From the NCBI GenBank assembly GCA_964576475.1, contig CAZNVG010000018.1, forward strand, positions 1 through 20,802: 20,802 nucleotides of DNA, written 5' to 3'. The notes below the pieces were generated by a model. It saw nothing but the letters and a program-made list of their open reading frames with translations. It did no database searches and was not told the origin of the DNA. How positions within the stretch are numbered: position 1 is the stretch's first letter; every line of letters starts with the position of its first letter. Positions 1 through 7,157 of the stretch are shown here, in pieces. Both the position numbers and the translations under genes were made by a program. This DNA is from CAZNVG01 sp964576475 (GTDB taxonomy: Bacteria > Patescibacteriota > Saccharimonadia > Saccharimonadales > CAZNVG01).

Positions 1-1
1 G

Positions 2-457
2 TTTTTCTTCTATGACCAAAAAGAAGACCTACGAAATAGCCTCATAGACAGCTGGCAGTTAACGCGCGGACGCAGTTTTGAAATGATTGGTGTGCTTGCA
101 GCACAAATACCACTCTGTGTAGTCGGTGTTTTGAGTCCTCTGATTGCCAGCGCCGGTTTCACAACACGATATTTTCAGTTACGACACTTAAAGGCTCAGA
201 AGCTTGAAAATAGCGTACGCCTACACTGGGCAAATTATGTTTTAGCCGTGACACTACTTTTAGCAAGTGGCTACATTGTTGCCTGGAGGTCCTACTCAGT
301 TATCGATAATAAAAAACAGATCTGCTACCTAATCAGCAGTGATCAAGTTTCAGGACTTACTCAACAAGTCTGTCAAACGAAGGAATCGTGCCGTCAAGAC
401 CCTGTATGCCATAGCCGAGAGGTCAGCAACGACCCATCTATAATAATCTTCGATTAA
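2..457 (+). CDS. C-terminal part of a membrane protein, truncated by window edge
   Basis: The reading frame is open from base 2 to a TAA at 455-457, so the gene starts upstream of the window. The visible 151 or so residues contain two hydrophobic stretches: one near the ATG at 83 (IGVLAAQIPLCVVGVLSPLIA) and one about 50 residues later (ANYVLAVTLLLASGYIVAW). They are separated by a short basic segment, and a Cys-containing tail follows. The tail has four Cys in about 30 residues, which could form disulfides if it is extracytoplasmic. I do not recognise the family. The gene converges on the tRNA-Ser gene, whose CCA end starts two bases after the stop. An internal ATG at 83 exists but nothing marks it as the real start. 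Confidence 0.6.
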   Translation, partial: FFFYDQKEDLRNSLIDSWQLTRGRSFEMIGVLAAQIPLCVVGVLSPLIASAGFTTRYFQLRHLKAQKLENSVRLHWANYVLAVTLLLASGYIVAWRSYSVIDNKKQICYLISSDQVSGLTQQVCQTKESCRQDPVCHSREVSNDPSIIIFD

Positions 458-458
458 T

Positions 459-550
459 TGGCGGAGAGAGCGGGATTCGAACCCGCGATGCACCTTGCGG
501 CACATACACGCTTTCCAAGCGTGCTCCTTCAACCACTCGGACACCTCTCC
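459..550 (-). tRNA. tRNA-Ser (anticodon GGA)
   Basis: The reverse strand folds as a class II tRNA. The acceptor stem is GGAGAGG with TCTCTCC (one G-U), the discriminator is G, and CCA is encoded (459-461). The anticodon stem CACGC/GCGTG encloses the loop TTGGAAA with anticodon GGA, reading UCC/UCU serine codons. A long variable arm lies between the anticodon and T arms, as expected for tRNA-Ser. The T arm is GCGGG, TTCGAAT, CCCGC. Genomically encoded CCA means maturation does not depend on CCA addition. Confidence 0.97.
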
Positions 551-576
551 GTGTCACTTCGCGCTTTAACTCAATC

Positions 577-605
577 ATGATAGTCACCTGATGGATTGAT
601 GTAAA
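577..605 (-). promoter_or_regulatory. Promoter for tRNA-Ser
   Basis: The minus strand has TTTACA (600-605), a 17-base spacer and TATCAT (577-582), each one base from the sigma-70 consensus. The expected start lies about 20 bases before the mature tRNA 5' end, leaving a short leader for RNase P. Confidence 0.7.
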
Positions 606-634
606 GCAGCCCTTCCAAAAAGTCCAATCTGTTA

Positions 635-663
635 TTGCACGTAGCAACAGATGAGGTTAGACT
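635..663 (+). promoter_or_regulatory. Promoter of the ABC exporter operon, predicted leaderless start
   Basis: TTGCAC (635-640), 17 bases, TAGACT (658-663). Only 8 bases separate the -10 box from the ATG at 672, so transcription would start at or next to the start codon. Confidence 0.5.
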
Positions 664-671
664 ATTATGCA

Positions 672-1418
672 ATGAGTGTGATCGATATCAAGAATTTGAG
701 TAAACTGTATGGCTTCGGAGATGCCACTACTGTTGCGCTTGACGAGATCGATCTAGAAGTTAAGAAGGGTGAATTTATTGCCATCATGGGGCCAAGCGGT
801 TCAGGCAAGACTACCCTCATGAACATTATTGGACTTCTTGATCGACCAACCAGTGGGATTTATAAACTCAATGAAAAGAATGTATCGAGACTTCGACCAA
901 ATAAACAAGCAAAATCGCGAAGAGACAACATCGGCTTCATTTTCCAAAGCTACAATTTACTCCCCCGACTTAACATCGTAGATAACGTTGCACTACCTCT
1001 CGCTTACAAGGGCGTTCCTTTGGTAACGAGACTCATGAGAGCGCAAGATATGCTGGAGAATGTCGGCCTTCAAGATCGCCAATACTATATGCCTTATCAG
1101 CTTTCGGGAGGACAGCTACAAAGAGTATCTGTAGCGCGCGCCCTCATAAACAAGCCAAGTATTATTCTCGCCGATGAACCAACCGGCAACCTCGACACCG
1201 ACAACAGCGAACTCATCATGGAGCTACTCCGACGCGTACACAACAAAGGGAACACGATCATCATGGTCACGCACAACCCCGACCTTACACGGTACGCCGA
1301 TCGCGTCATCTACCTTCGCGACGGCCGAATACAGTACGACCAGGAGCTCCGCAAGAATGAAGTGGTAGACGTCGAGGAGATGACCGAATCAACTCCCAAG
1401 AAAGAGGCTTCTCAATGA
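672..1418 (+). CDS. MacB/LolD-type ABC transporter ATP-binding protein
   Basis: This is the nucleotide-binding subunit of a MacB/LolCDE/FtsX-type exporter, working in the cytoplasm and paired with the next gene. From the ATG at 672 it is 248 aa, close to the usual 220-250. Visible motifs are Walker A GPSGSGKTT (about 40-48), Q-loop Gln (about 92), signature LSGGQ (144-148), Walker B IILADEP (164-170) and the switch His (about 201). An in-frame ATG at 651 would add seven residues, but it lies upstream of the predicted -10 box, so 672 is preferred. The acidic tail after residue 225 is lineage-specific. The stop overlaps the permease start (ATGA), so the two are translationally coupled. Substrate is unknown: peptide, lipoprotein or drug export are all possible. 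Confidence 0.95.
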   Translation: MSVIDIKNLSKLYGFGDATTVALDEIDLEVKKGEFIAIMGPSGSGKTTLMNIIGLLDRPTSGIYKLNEKNVSRLRPNKQAKSRRDNIGFIFQSYNLLPRLNIVDNVALPLAYKGVPLVTRLMRAQDMLENVGLQDRQYYMPYQLSGGQLQRVSVARALINKPSIILADEPTGNLDTDNSELIMELLRRVHNKGNTIIMVTHNPDLTRYADRVIYLRDGRIQYDQELRKNEVVDVEEMTESTPKKEASQ

Positions 1419-2656
1419 TGGTTATAACTTACATCAAGATGGCAATCGCAACTATACGTATGGCGAAAGTCAGAAGTGTTTTAACCATGCTCGGTATTAT
1501 TATCGGCGTAACCTCTGTACTACTTTCTGTTGCATTTGCTCAAGGGATAAAACAAGAAACTACATCACAACTCAGCCAACTAGGAGACACCTTCATCACA
1601 GTTCGCCCTGGTAAAGTGGGTCAGCAAGACGACCTGGGTCGACTCAAAAGTCTTGATCTGAACACCGTGCTAAGCACCACTACTTCTACTTCAACCCTGA
1701 CAGAACAGGATCTATCCCTAGTTTCAAAAGTTGAAAACATGGAGCAAGTTGCGCCAGTCATGATTCTTAACGGATCTATCGCTAACGGTCAGCAAGTGGT
1801 TAGCAGTGGCACAATTCTGGCCACTAACGCCGATCTACCTACAGTACTCGAAAAGAAAATCGACTCGGGTGCTTTCTTTGCTCGTTCGGAATCTGAAAAA
1901 CGTTTTGTAGTGCTTGGCCATTCCATCGCTGGAAAGCTATTCGGTTCGGACGCACCCCTAGGGTCGAAAATCATGTTACGCGGACAAGAATTCACCGTCA
2001 TTGGTGTTATGGCAAAGGAAAAGGCAGACTCAGTAAGTTTCGGTCCGAGTGTAGATGAAGCGGTTTTCGTGCCCGTCAGTGGTGGCAAAGTCTTAAGTGG
2101 TGGCGACGCTCGCTTCCAGTTCATTTACGGTAAGACTAAGAGTGCTTCTAGCATCGAACAGGCTTCGAAGGATATCTCAAATGTTATTAAATCGAATCAT
2201 GGTGGCGAGGAAGACTTCTCTGTTATCAAGCAGGAAGATGCAATAGCGTTCACTGATAGCCTTAGCAGAATCATCACAACAGGCACGGCGCTGATAATGT
2301 CTATTTCATTAGTAGTAGCTGGTGTAGGGATTATGAACATCATGTTAATGCTTGTTACAGAGAGAACCAGAGAGATCGGAATACGAAAAGCACTTGGCGC
2401 AACGAATAGACAGATTTCACTACAGTTCTTTATAGAAGCACTCGTACTAAGCGCACTTGGAGGCCTTGTAGGCCTATTGGTCTCAGTGCTTACTGTTACT
2501 GCTGTTGACGCTTACACTGACCTACAGATGACGCTCACTTTACGTATGGTGGCATTGGCACTCGGACTCTCGATTAGTATCGGTGCAGTATTTGGTGTGT
2601 TGCCAGCAATCAAAGCTGCGCGCAAGGATCCAATAGTCGCACTGCGCAACGAATAG
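1415..2656 (+). CDS. MacB-like ABC transporter permease (FtsX family)
   Basis: This 413-aa protein has the MacB topology. There is an N-terminal membrane segment in a 'RSVLTMLGIIIGV' context (about 20-45), a large extracytoplasmic MacB_PCD-like domain (about 46-275), and a C-terminal FtsX domain with three hydrophobic segments (about 285-312, 335-362, 375-400). The cytoplasmic coupling motif TREIGIRKALGAT is intact, as is the C-terminal 'AARKDPIVALRNE' typical of the family. The start overlaps the ATPase stop by four bases. Function is predicted as export of a periplasmic or envelope substrate powered by the upstream ATPase. A membrane fusion partner is not visible nearby, which fits a monoderm cell envelope. 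Confidence 0.93.
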   Translation: MMVITYIKMAIATIRMAKVRSVLTMLGIIIGVTSVLLSVAFAQGIKQETTSQLSQLGDTFITVRPGKVGQQDDLGRLKSLDLNTVLSTTTSTSTLTEQDLSLVSKVENMEQVAPVMILNGSIANGQQVVSSGTILATNADLPTVLEKKIDSGAFFARSESEKRFVVLGHSIAGKLFGSDAPLGSKIMLRGQEFTVIGVMAKEKADSVSFGPSVDEAVFVPVSGGKVLSGGDARFQFIYGKTKSASSIEQASKDISNVIKSNHGGEEDFSVIKQEDAIAFTDSLSRIITTGTALIMSISLVVAGVGIMNIMLMLVTERTREIGIRKALGATNRQISLQFFIEALVLSALGGLVGLLVSVLTVTAVDAYTDLQMTLTLRMVALALGLSISIGAVFGVLPAIKAARKDPIVALRNE

Positions 2657-2659
2657 TCT

Positions 2660-2668
2660 TGCTATACT
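2660..2668 (+). promoter_or_regulatory. Extended -10 promoter of the sortase gene (leaderless)
   Basis: TGC followed by TATACT (2663-2668), starting four bases after the permease stop. The sortase ATG follows after only six bases, so the predicted transcript begins at the start codon. There is no Shine-Dalgarno sequence. Confidence 0.6.
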
Positions 2669-2674
2669 GCTAGC

Positions 2675-3316
2675 ATGCTTACGGTTACCCGACAGGCGCC
2701 TCGATCGCGTCTTAAAACATTCAACGATATCCTGACGGTTATTGTCATATTCATGGGGATGTATATAGTTATTACCCCGCTCGCCCCAAGTATCTTGTAT
2801 TGGTGGCAAAAACGTAGTGATTCAAATCAGGGATACAAATACCAGAGTAATCTCACCCAAACAGATGCACCAGACGACACCAAGAAAAAGGCAAAAAACC
2901 TTCCGAAACCCCCAAACAAAAGACTCTTCATTCCTGATATTCAGTTGGATGCAGAGATTTTCGATGGCAAAACGGCCGCTACTCTCGATAAAGGTATATG
3001 GCGACGTCCAAATACAAGCAGCCCGGACAAGGCCGGCAACACCGTATTGGTTGCACATCGCTTCACCTATAATGGACCCGCTGTTTTCTACCATCTTGAT
3101 CTCATGAAAAAAGGTCATAGATTTGCTGTTTTCTGGGACGGAAAAGAATATGATTATGAGGTCATAGAAACAAAAATCGTTGAACCAACGGCGATTGAAA
3201 TAGAAAACAACACAAAAGAACCGATTATGACGCTCTATACCTGTACACCAATGTGGACCGCCAAACAACGGCTTGTTATCGTATCAAAACTAATCTCGGA
3301 GACGCCAATTCAATGA
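2675..3316 (+). CDS. Sortase (class D/E-like transpeptidase)
   Basis: 213 aa. Sortases cleave a C-terminal sorting signal on exported proteins and join them to the wall or to pili. One N-terminal membrane anchor (about 19-41) is followed by a charged Lys/Pro linker (about 45-82) and the beta-barrel catalytic domain. Catalytic residues are visible: His128 (in VLVAHRF), Cys190 (in TLYTC-TP) and Arg199 (in AKQRLVIV). The 'TLYTCTP' context resembles class D and E enzymes more than housekeeping class A. No LPxTG-type substrate is encoded beside it, though the tiny membrane protein overlapping its stop could be a partner. The start is set by the extended -10 six bases upstream. Confidence 0.93.
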   Translation: MLTVTRQAPRSRLKTFNDILTVIVIFMGMYIVITPLAPSILYWWQKRSDSNQGYKYQSNLTQTDAPDDTKKKAKNLPKPPNKRLFIPDIQLDAEIFDGKTAATLDKGIWRRPNTSSPDKAGNTVLVAHRFTYNGPAVFYHLDLMKKGHRFAVFWDGKEYDYEVIETKIVEPTAIEIENNTKEPIMTLYTCTPMWTAKQRLVIVSKLISETPIQ

Positions 3317-3423
3317 GTGAACGAACGGGCACTATTATTCTTATCGCCCTGTTTATTGCCGCCATTGCATTTGTCTGGGTCCTCAAGAGCGAAGTTGGCA
3401 ATAACTTCGTGGATACACTTTAG
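3313..3423 (+). CDS. 36-aa single-pass membrane protein
   Basis: The ATG overlaps the sortase stop (ATGA), indicating translational coupling. The product has a short polar N terminus (MSERTG), one hydrophobic helix of about 18 residues (IILIALFIAAIAFVWVL) and a short polar tail. It ends in TAG and overlaps the 3' end of the opposing cupin gene by four bases. No family is recognised; coupling suggests a sortase accessory or small membrane regulator. The main doubt is its size. Confidence 0.55.
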   Translation: MSERTGTIILIALFIAAIAFVWVLKSEVGNNFVDTL

Positions 3424-3860
3424 CGACGTTCTAATTCTCTCTGCTCGGGCGTTTCGTCGGGCCTAGCAAAGTCATCCTCAAGGCGCCATGTTGTGCCTAT
3501 TTCAGGTGTAGATACTTCAATAACATCACAGTCACTCACACCCACGAGTCTATGACGCTGCCCTACCGCACAAGTGAAGCCCTTTCCGGAGACTAATTTA
3601 GTCTCAACTAAATTGCCCGTCTCGTCCTCCCATATAACGAGCGCATCTCCTTGCATCATAAACCAGCTCTCTTGCTTATGATCATGCGCCTGCAAACTCA
3701 ATCGCTTACCTGCATTTATGTGAAGAATTTTTCCCATATACGGCAAATTATCTCTAGTCCAGTGAAGCTCATAGCCCCAAGGTTTCTCAATGCGCTTTAT
3801 ATAACCATCGACCGCAAACGAACTTCGATCAAACTGATGCTCATCGTATGGTGGGCTCAT
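3420..3860 (-). CDS. Cupin, mannose-6-phosphate isomerase type II-like
   Basis: 146 aa, a single cupin barrel. Motif 1 is visible as G51, H59, H61, E64 and G71 (QAHDHKQE region); motif 2 has H103 (VGQRHRLVG). The 'KPWGYE' motif near residue 26 is typical of the phosphomannose isomerase domain found at the C terminus of GDP-mannose pyrophosphorylase/isomerase fusions. Here it stands alone. Expected reaction: fructose-6-phosphate to mannose-6-phosphate, with a bound metal, although a sugar-binding or regulatory role is possible. Its start overlaps the stop of the upstream SIS isomerase by four bases, so the two are co-translated. Two isomerases of overlapping function in one operon is unusual and suggests some division of labour. 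Confidence 0.85.
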   Translation of the reverse strand: MSPPYDEHQFDRSSFAVDGYIKRIEKPWGYELHWTRDNLPYMGKILHINAGKRLSLQAHDHKQESWFMMQGDALVIWEDETGNLVETKLVSGKGFTCAVGQRHRLVGVSDCDVIEVSTPEIGTTWRLEDDFARPDETPEQRELERR

Positions 3861-4894
3861 CCTAGCTCACTCTTAAACGTCTCAATAATATCCTTGCCGG
3901 GAGGGTCAATAGCATCGACATTGTTCAAGATAGCCAAATACACACTCACAAAATCGCCGAGTGTGATCGTATAGAGCAAATGGGCAATAAGACTAGCACC
4001 CTTCGCCTCTACCCGTATTGGCGACGGCCAACGCCCACTAAGAAGTTTCTCACTCAAATCTAAACGCTTGTTGATTCTCTCGTGTTCTAGATCTGAGGTT
4101 AAATACAAAATTCCATAGGGTTTCTCTACAGGATGCGATGTCCATCCCGTGAACTCGTTATGGTTGAACTCAGGAAAAGTGTTCGTCCACGCAACGTTTT
4201 TTGAGTTTTCATTGAAATTGATCTTCCACTTATACGCTGCTGGCTGCAATTTGGTTCCTGCATACACAACAACAGATCGTCCCATTAGCTCCAAGGCTAG
4301 TTGTTTGGCGAGATTTTGGTCAACTTTACTCGTAGCCAGCCAAGCTCTGCTCTCTGTTTCCAGAAACGTTAATAATTCATCGATGGGAAGTGTTGCGTTG
4401 TTTGGGCTTACCACCCCTGCACGCCCCGCAATAACAATGAGCGCCTTTAGGCCATAGAAGACCCCGTACCGTGGTTTGTCTATCTTTGGCAAACGAGCGA
4501 GTGGATAGTTTTTTTGCTCAGCAAGTTGTGCCAACTTTCCGCCAGATGCTATGACGACAATTTGTGCATTCTTTTCTTCTGCCTGAGCAAGTGCCGATAG
4601 CGTCTCCTCTGTATTACCCGAATAACTTGAGGCTATGAACAGTGTATCTTCGTTAACGTACTGTGGAATATCGTACGTTCTTACTATCTCGAACGGCAAA
4701 CTGAAACCCGGCCACACATGCGCCACTTCAGCCGCAAGCGCCGACCCACCCATTCCTGCAAAGACAATATTTTTGTAGCTATGCTGTTCTATTTCAATAT
4801 CAAAATCATGTGCCAACTGACGGTACTGCTTCTCTACTAATCCGAGCGCATCGAACGTATCTCGCTCATGTAGTAACTTCAAATCATCGAGCAT
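3857..4894 (-). CDS. Bifunctional phosphoglucose/phosphomannose isomerase (SIS family)
   Basis: 345 aa, matching the archaeal/bacterial bifunctional PGI/PMI family, which interconverts fructose-6-P with glucose-6-P or mannose-6-P. The first SIS domain shows FAGMGGSALAAE (about 45-56) and SSYSGNTEETLS (about 89-100), the sugar-phosphate binding loops. The second half carries the expected Glu in 'NFNENSK' (about 227-233) and the His/Glu of 'FNHNEFTGW' (about 243-251), which align with the catalytic region of the family. A GAGGAGG Shine-Dalgarno lies just upstream of the ATG. It is the first gene of a two-gene operon with the cupin and supplies sugar phosphates for glycolysis and for GDP-mannose or cell-surface glycan precursors. 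Confidence 0.93.
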   Translation of the reverse strand: MLDDLKLLHERDTFDALGLVEKQYRQLAHDFDIEIEQHSYKNIVFAGMGGSALAAEVAHVWPGFSLPFEIVRTYDIPQYVNEDTLFIASSYSGNTEETLSALAQAEEKNAQIVVIASGGKLAQLAEQKNYPLARLPKIDKPRYGVFYGLKALIVIAGRAGVVSPNNATLPIDELLTFLETESRAWLATSKVDQNLAKQLALELMGRSVVVYAGTKLQPAAYKWKINFNENSKNVAWTNTFPEFNHNEFTGWTSHPVEKPYGILYLTSDLEHERINKRLDLSEKLLSGRWPSPIRVEAKGASLIAHLLYTITLGDFVSVYLAILNNVDAIDPPGKDIIETFKSELG

Positions 4895-5029
4895 TAAACC
4901 CTCCTCATGTGAGTACTTATTATGCTAAGGATTGCACAAAATAGCTAGAGGCTTGCCCCGCTCGAGTATGGCGTGATAGCATAAGCGTAGTAGAAAATAG
5001 CAGTAACATTCGAGATAAAGGGGTGGGGA

Positions 5030-5608
5030 ATGTTTGGTAACGACGATCACAAAAACGACAATACGACCGAGGAGAAGCCAGCTTCAGATTTAGCTGACGC
5101 AGTTGCTGCTCTCAGTAACAATCCTGCGACGCCTCAAGACACATTTGCAGCCGCACCGGCCAGTGATAGCCCAGCGAGCGAACCAGCAACACCCGATCCA
5201 ACACCTGCGAGTGCCCCAGCGGAAACTCCGAGCGCTACACCTTCACCTTCTGACGCCAGTGCAGCATACCCAACACCCAAGATTGATCCGGTTACAACTG
5301 CTGCAACAGATGCAATACTGACTCCCCCTATCGATCTACCCACGCCTTCGATCGGTGGCAAGGATAACAACTTATTAGACATCAAGCAGAATGCCCTCGA
5401 ACAACTTCGACCTCTTGTAGATCATCTCGACTCTGTGCCTGAGGAGAAATTTGATGCACTTATGATGATGATACGCGCCAGTGATGATCAAGGACTTATT
5501 CAGCCCGCATATGAATCAGCACAGAAAATAACTGACGACAAGAAACGTGCCGAGGCACTGTTGGACGTCGTTAACGAAATTAATTACCTAACGAACAATA
5601 ACCAGTAG
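5030..5608 (+). CDS. Hypothetical acidic protein with Ala/Pro/Thr-rich N-terminal half
   Basis: 192 aa. Residues about 10-115 are low-complexity Ala, Pro, Thr and Ser with many acidic residues and are probably disordered. Residues about 115-185 look like a folded helical domain (LLDIKQNALEQLRPLVDHL onward, with EEKFDALMMMIRAS). No signal peptide or membrane segment is seen. An AGGGGTGGGG purine-rich ribosome-binding stretch precedes the ATG. The gene is divergent from the isomerase operon and converges on the next membrane protein, with only three bases between the two stops. I do not recognise the family; the helical half could be a protein-binding module. Confidence 0.8.
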   Translation: MFGNDDHKNDNTTEEKPASDLADAVAALSNNPATPQDTFAAAPASDSPASEPATPDPTPASAPAETPSATPSPSDASAAYPTPKIDPVTTAATDAILTPPIDLPTPSIGGKDNNLLDIKQNALEQLRPLVDHLDSVPEEKFDALMMMIRASDDQGLIQPAYESAQKITDDKKRAEALLDVVNEINYLTNNNQ

Positions 5609-5611
5609 ATA

Positions 5612-5971
5612 TTATTCAGTAGGGCCGCTGCGGGGCAAAGATTCTGTTGTTGTCGGCGTACTTGTTGATGTAGGGGGATTCTGGGGTTGCGTGATCGCAG
5701 GCTGCGCAGTATCGTCTTGCTTAGGCTCGTCTTCTCGCTCAATGCTACCTTTCTGAGGTTTCTCGGTCGTAGCCTGTGTGGTCTCATCGTTTTTAGCAAT
5801 CTTGCGATACAACCATCGCCCACCACTAAAAGCCAACCAGAGGAAAGCGGCAAGAAATATTAACGCAACAATCAGCGTCAGCACCGACAGGATTGTATTT
5901 GTCCCCCGATTCACATCTGTACTAACCCGCGCTTCTTTACGACTTTGTAGCCAGTCCTTGATTCTACTCAC
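5612..5971 (-). CDS. Hypothetical single-pass membrane protein with Thr/Pro-rich tail
   Basis: 119 aa from a GTG start at 5971, chosen because GGGAGAT sits at good spacing upstream. A basic N terminus (about 1-22) is followed by one hydrophobic helix (about 28-50). Then comes a polar tail rich in Thr, Gln, Pro and Ser that looks disordered (TSTSTPTTTESL). By the positive-inside rule the N terminus is cytoplasmic and the tail extracytoplasmic, resembling small envelope or stalk proteins. No family is recognised. It sits tail to tail with the acidic protein gene. Confidence 0.7.
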   Translation of the reverse strand: MSRIKDWLQSRKEARVSTDVNRGTNTILSVLTLIVALIFLAAFLWLAFSGGRWLYRKIAKNDETTQATTEKPQKGSIEREDEPKQDDTAQPAITQPQNPPTSTSTPTTTESLPRSGPTE

Positions 5972-6073
5972 GTTACATCTCCCTGCGTTAGATTGCCGCC
6001 CACTACTTGGCTTTAATCCTACTCGTTATGCCTGCAAAAACGCAAGTTGGACGTATGATCCAGTTTGATTTAC

Positions 6074-6082
6074 TGCTAGACT
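6074..6082 (+). promoter_or_regulatory. Extended -10 promoter of the oxygenase-like gene
   Basis: TGC followed by TAGACT (6077-6082), with no good -35. It is followed by a GGAGGG ribosome-binding site and a TTG start at 6106. Confidence 0.4.
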
Positions 6083-6105
6083 AGAACTGATTCGGAGGGA
6101 ATCTT

Positions 6106-7110
6106 TTGGCAAGGGGTAGCGCAACACCAAATCAGTTATCATTTGACGGCAACCAGACGGTTGGCGATCTAAAAAGCAGGCTCGAAGAGTTTGGAGCTGT
6201 TGAGTTTGAACAAAATATTTCCGACTATCTCGTCGACCAGACCATTGAAGCCTATGCAGACTTTACCGATAACGTACCTGAGGCAACCCTCGAGACATAC
6301 AATAAGATGATCGTCGCCGGCAATGATTCGGCATGGGTTTGTAAGAGACTCGACAACCCAAGGCGGCGATTCGCTGGGGTAAACTCCGGCGACTTTGAAG
6401 CAAATAAGTCCATGACAAACATTTACAGACCCGGCAAACCCGCAGGCTATACAAACCGCTCGATGCAGATTCGGGCGCTCAGAGAATTGCGCGACATGGA
6501 CGTGGCAGATGACCCAAAGGAATTCTATCACTCAGACGCATGGACGACCCGCGATATTCAGCGACAGTTTGCTCACTATAACTGGGGCGCTGTACCAGCA
6601 GAGGTAAATCGACTACAACAAAAACTAGATGTAGTGCACAGGCTTGCATCGACAGCTATGCAGGGATTCTTGCGCAACCTAGAAGATATCCACCCAGATC
6701 TTCCAAAATATGTCACTCCACAAGACCTGCAAACAAGCCCTATTCGCATTAATTTCTATCACCCAGGTCAAGGAACCGTACTCGCGAGCAAACATAGCGA
6801 CAAAGGCTTTTTCACAGATCAAATTGCCGAAAGCCACCGTGGACTCCGGGTCATGAACCCACAATCAGGAGAGATGCAACTGATTGAGCGAGAGGAGCCA
6901 AGTAGTGGACTTTTCTTTCCCGCCTGGGCATTTCAGAACAGTTTTCCGAATAGCCCGTTTAAGGCGGCCGAACACGATGTGATCGATGACGATCGACCGA
7001 ATGACAAGCGCAAACTCTATGGAAAAAACGTCGTTCGGTGGTCGATGATTTTCTTCGTCAATTCACACTTAGCAGGCTATGCCGCCGATCGCTCGTTAAC
7101 GCACAAATAA
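6106..7110 (+). CDS. 2-oxoglutarate/Fe(II)-dependent oxygenase-like protein
   Basis: 334 aa from a TTG start set by GGAGGG six bases upstream. The C-terminal half fits the isopenicillin-N-synthase-like 2OG oxygenase fold. 'RINFYHPG' (about 214-221) is followed by an HxD pair at H230/D232 (SKHSDKGFFT), a GLRV strand, the distal His at H290 (FKAAEHDV) and the 2OG-binding Arg in RWS (R311-S313). The N-terminal 100 residues resemble the non-haem dioxygenase N-terminal region. Such enzymes use O2 and 2-oxoglutarate to hydroxylate, desaturate or cyclise small molecules or peptides; the substrate is unknown. O2-dependent enzymes are uncommon in this kind of reduced genome. It stands alone as a transcription unit and ends at a shared terminator with groEL. 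Confidence 0.75.
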   Translation: MARGSATPNQLSFDGNQTVGDLKSRLEEFGAVEFEQNISDYLVDQTIEAYADFTDNVPEATLETYNKMIVAGNDSAWVCKRLDNPRRRFAGVNSGDFEANKSMTNIYRPGKPAGYTNRSMQIRALRELRDMDVADDPKEFYHSDAWTTRDIQRQFAHYNWGAVPAEVNRLQQKLDVVHRLASTAMQGFLRNLEDIHPDLPKYVTPQDLQTSPIRINFYHPGQGTVLASKHSDKGFFTDQIAESHRGLRVMNPQSGEMQLIEREEPSSGLFFPAWAFQNSFPNSPFKAAEHDVIDDDRPNDKRKLYGKNVVRWSMIFFVNSHLAGYAADRSLTHK

Positions 7111-7139
7111 AAGGGGCCGAACAAGTGTTCGACCCCTTT
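7110..7139. terminator. Bidirectional hairpin terminator
   Basis: AAAGGGG and CGAAC pair with GTTCG and CCCCTTT around a four-base loop, with one C/A mismatch. It lies between the convergent oxygenase-like gene and groEL. The A-rich flank on the left gives a T tract for the minus-strand transcript; the plus-strand tail is weaker. Confidence 0.75.
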
Positions 7140-7157
7140 CCTGTTGCCAAAGCTTGG

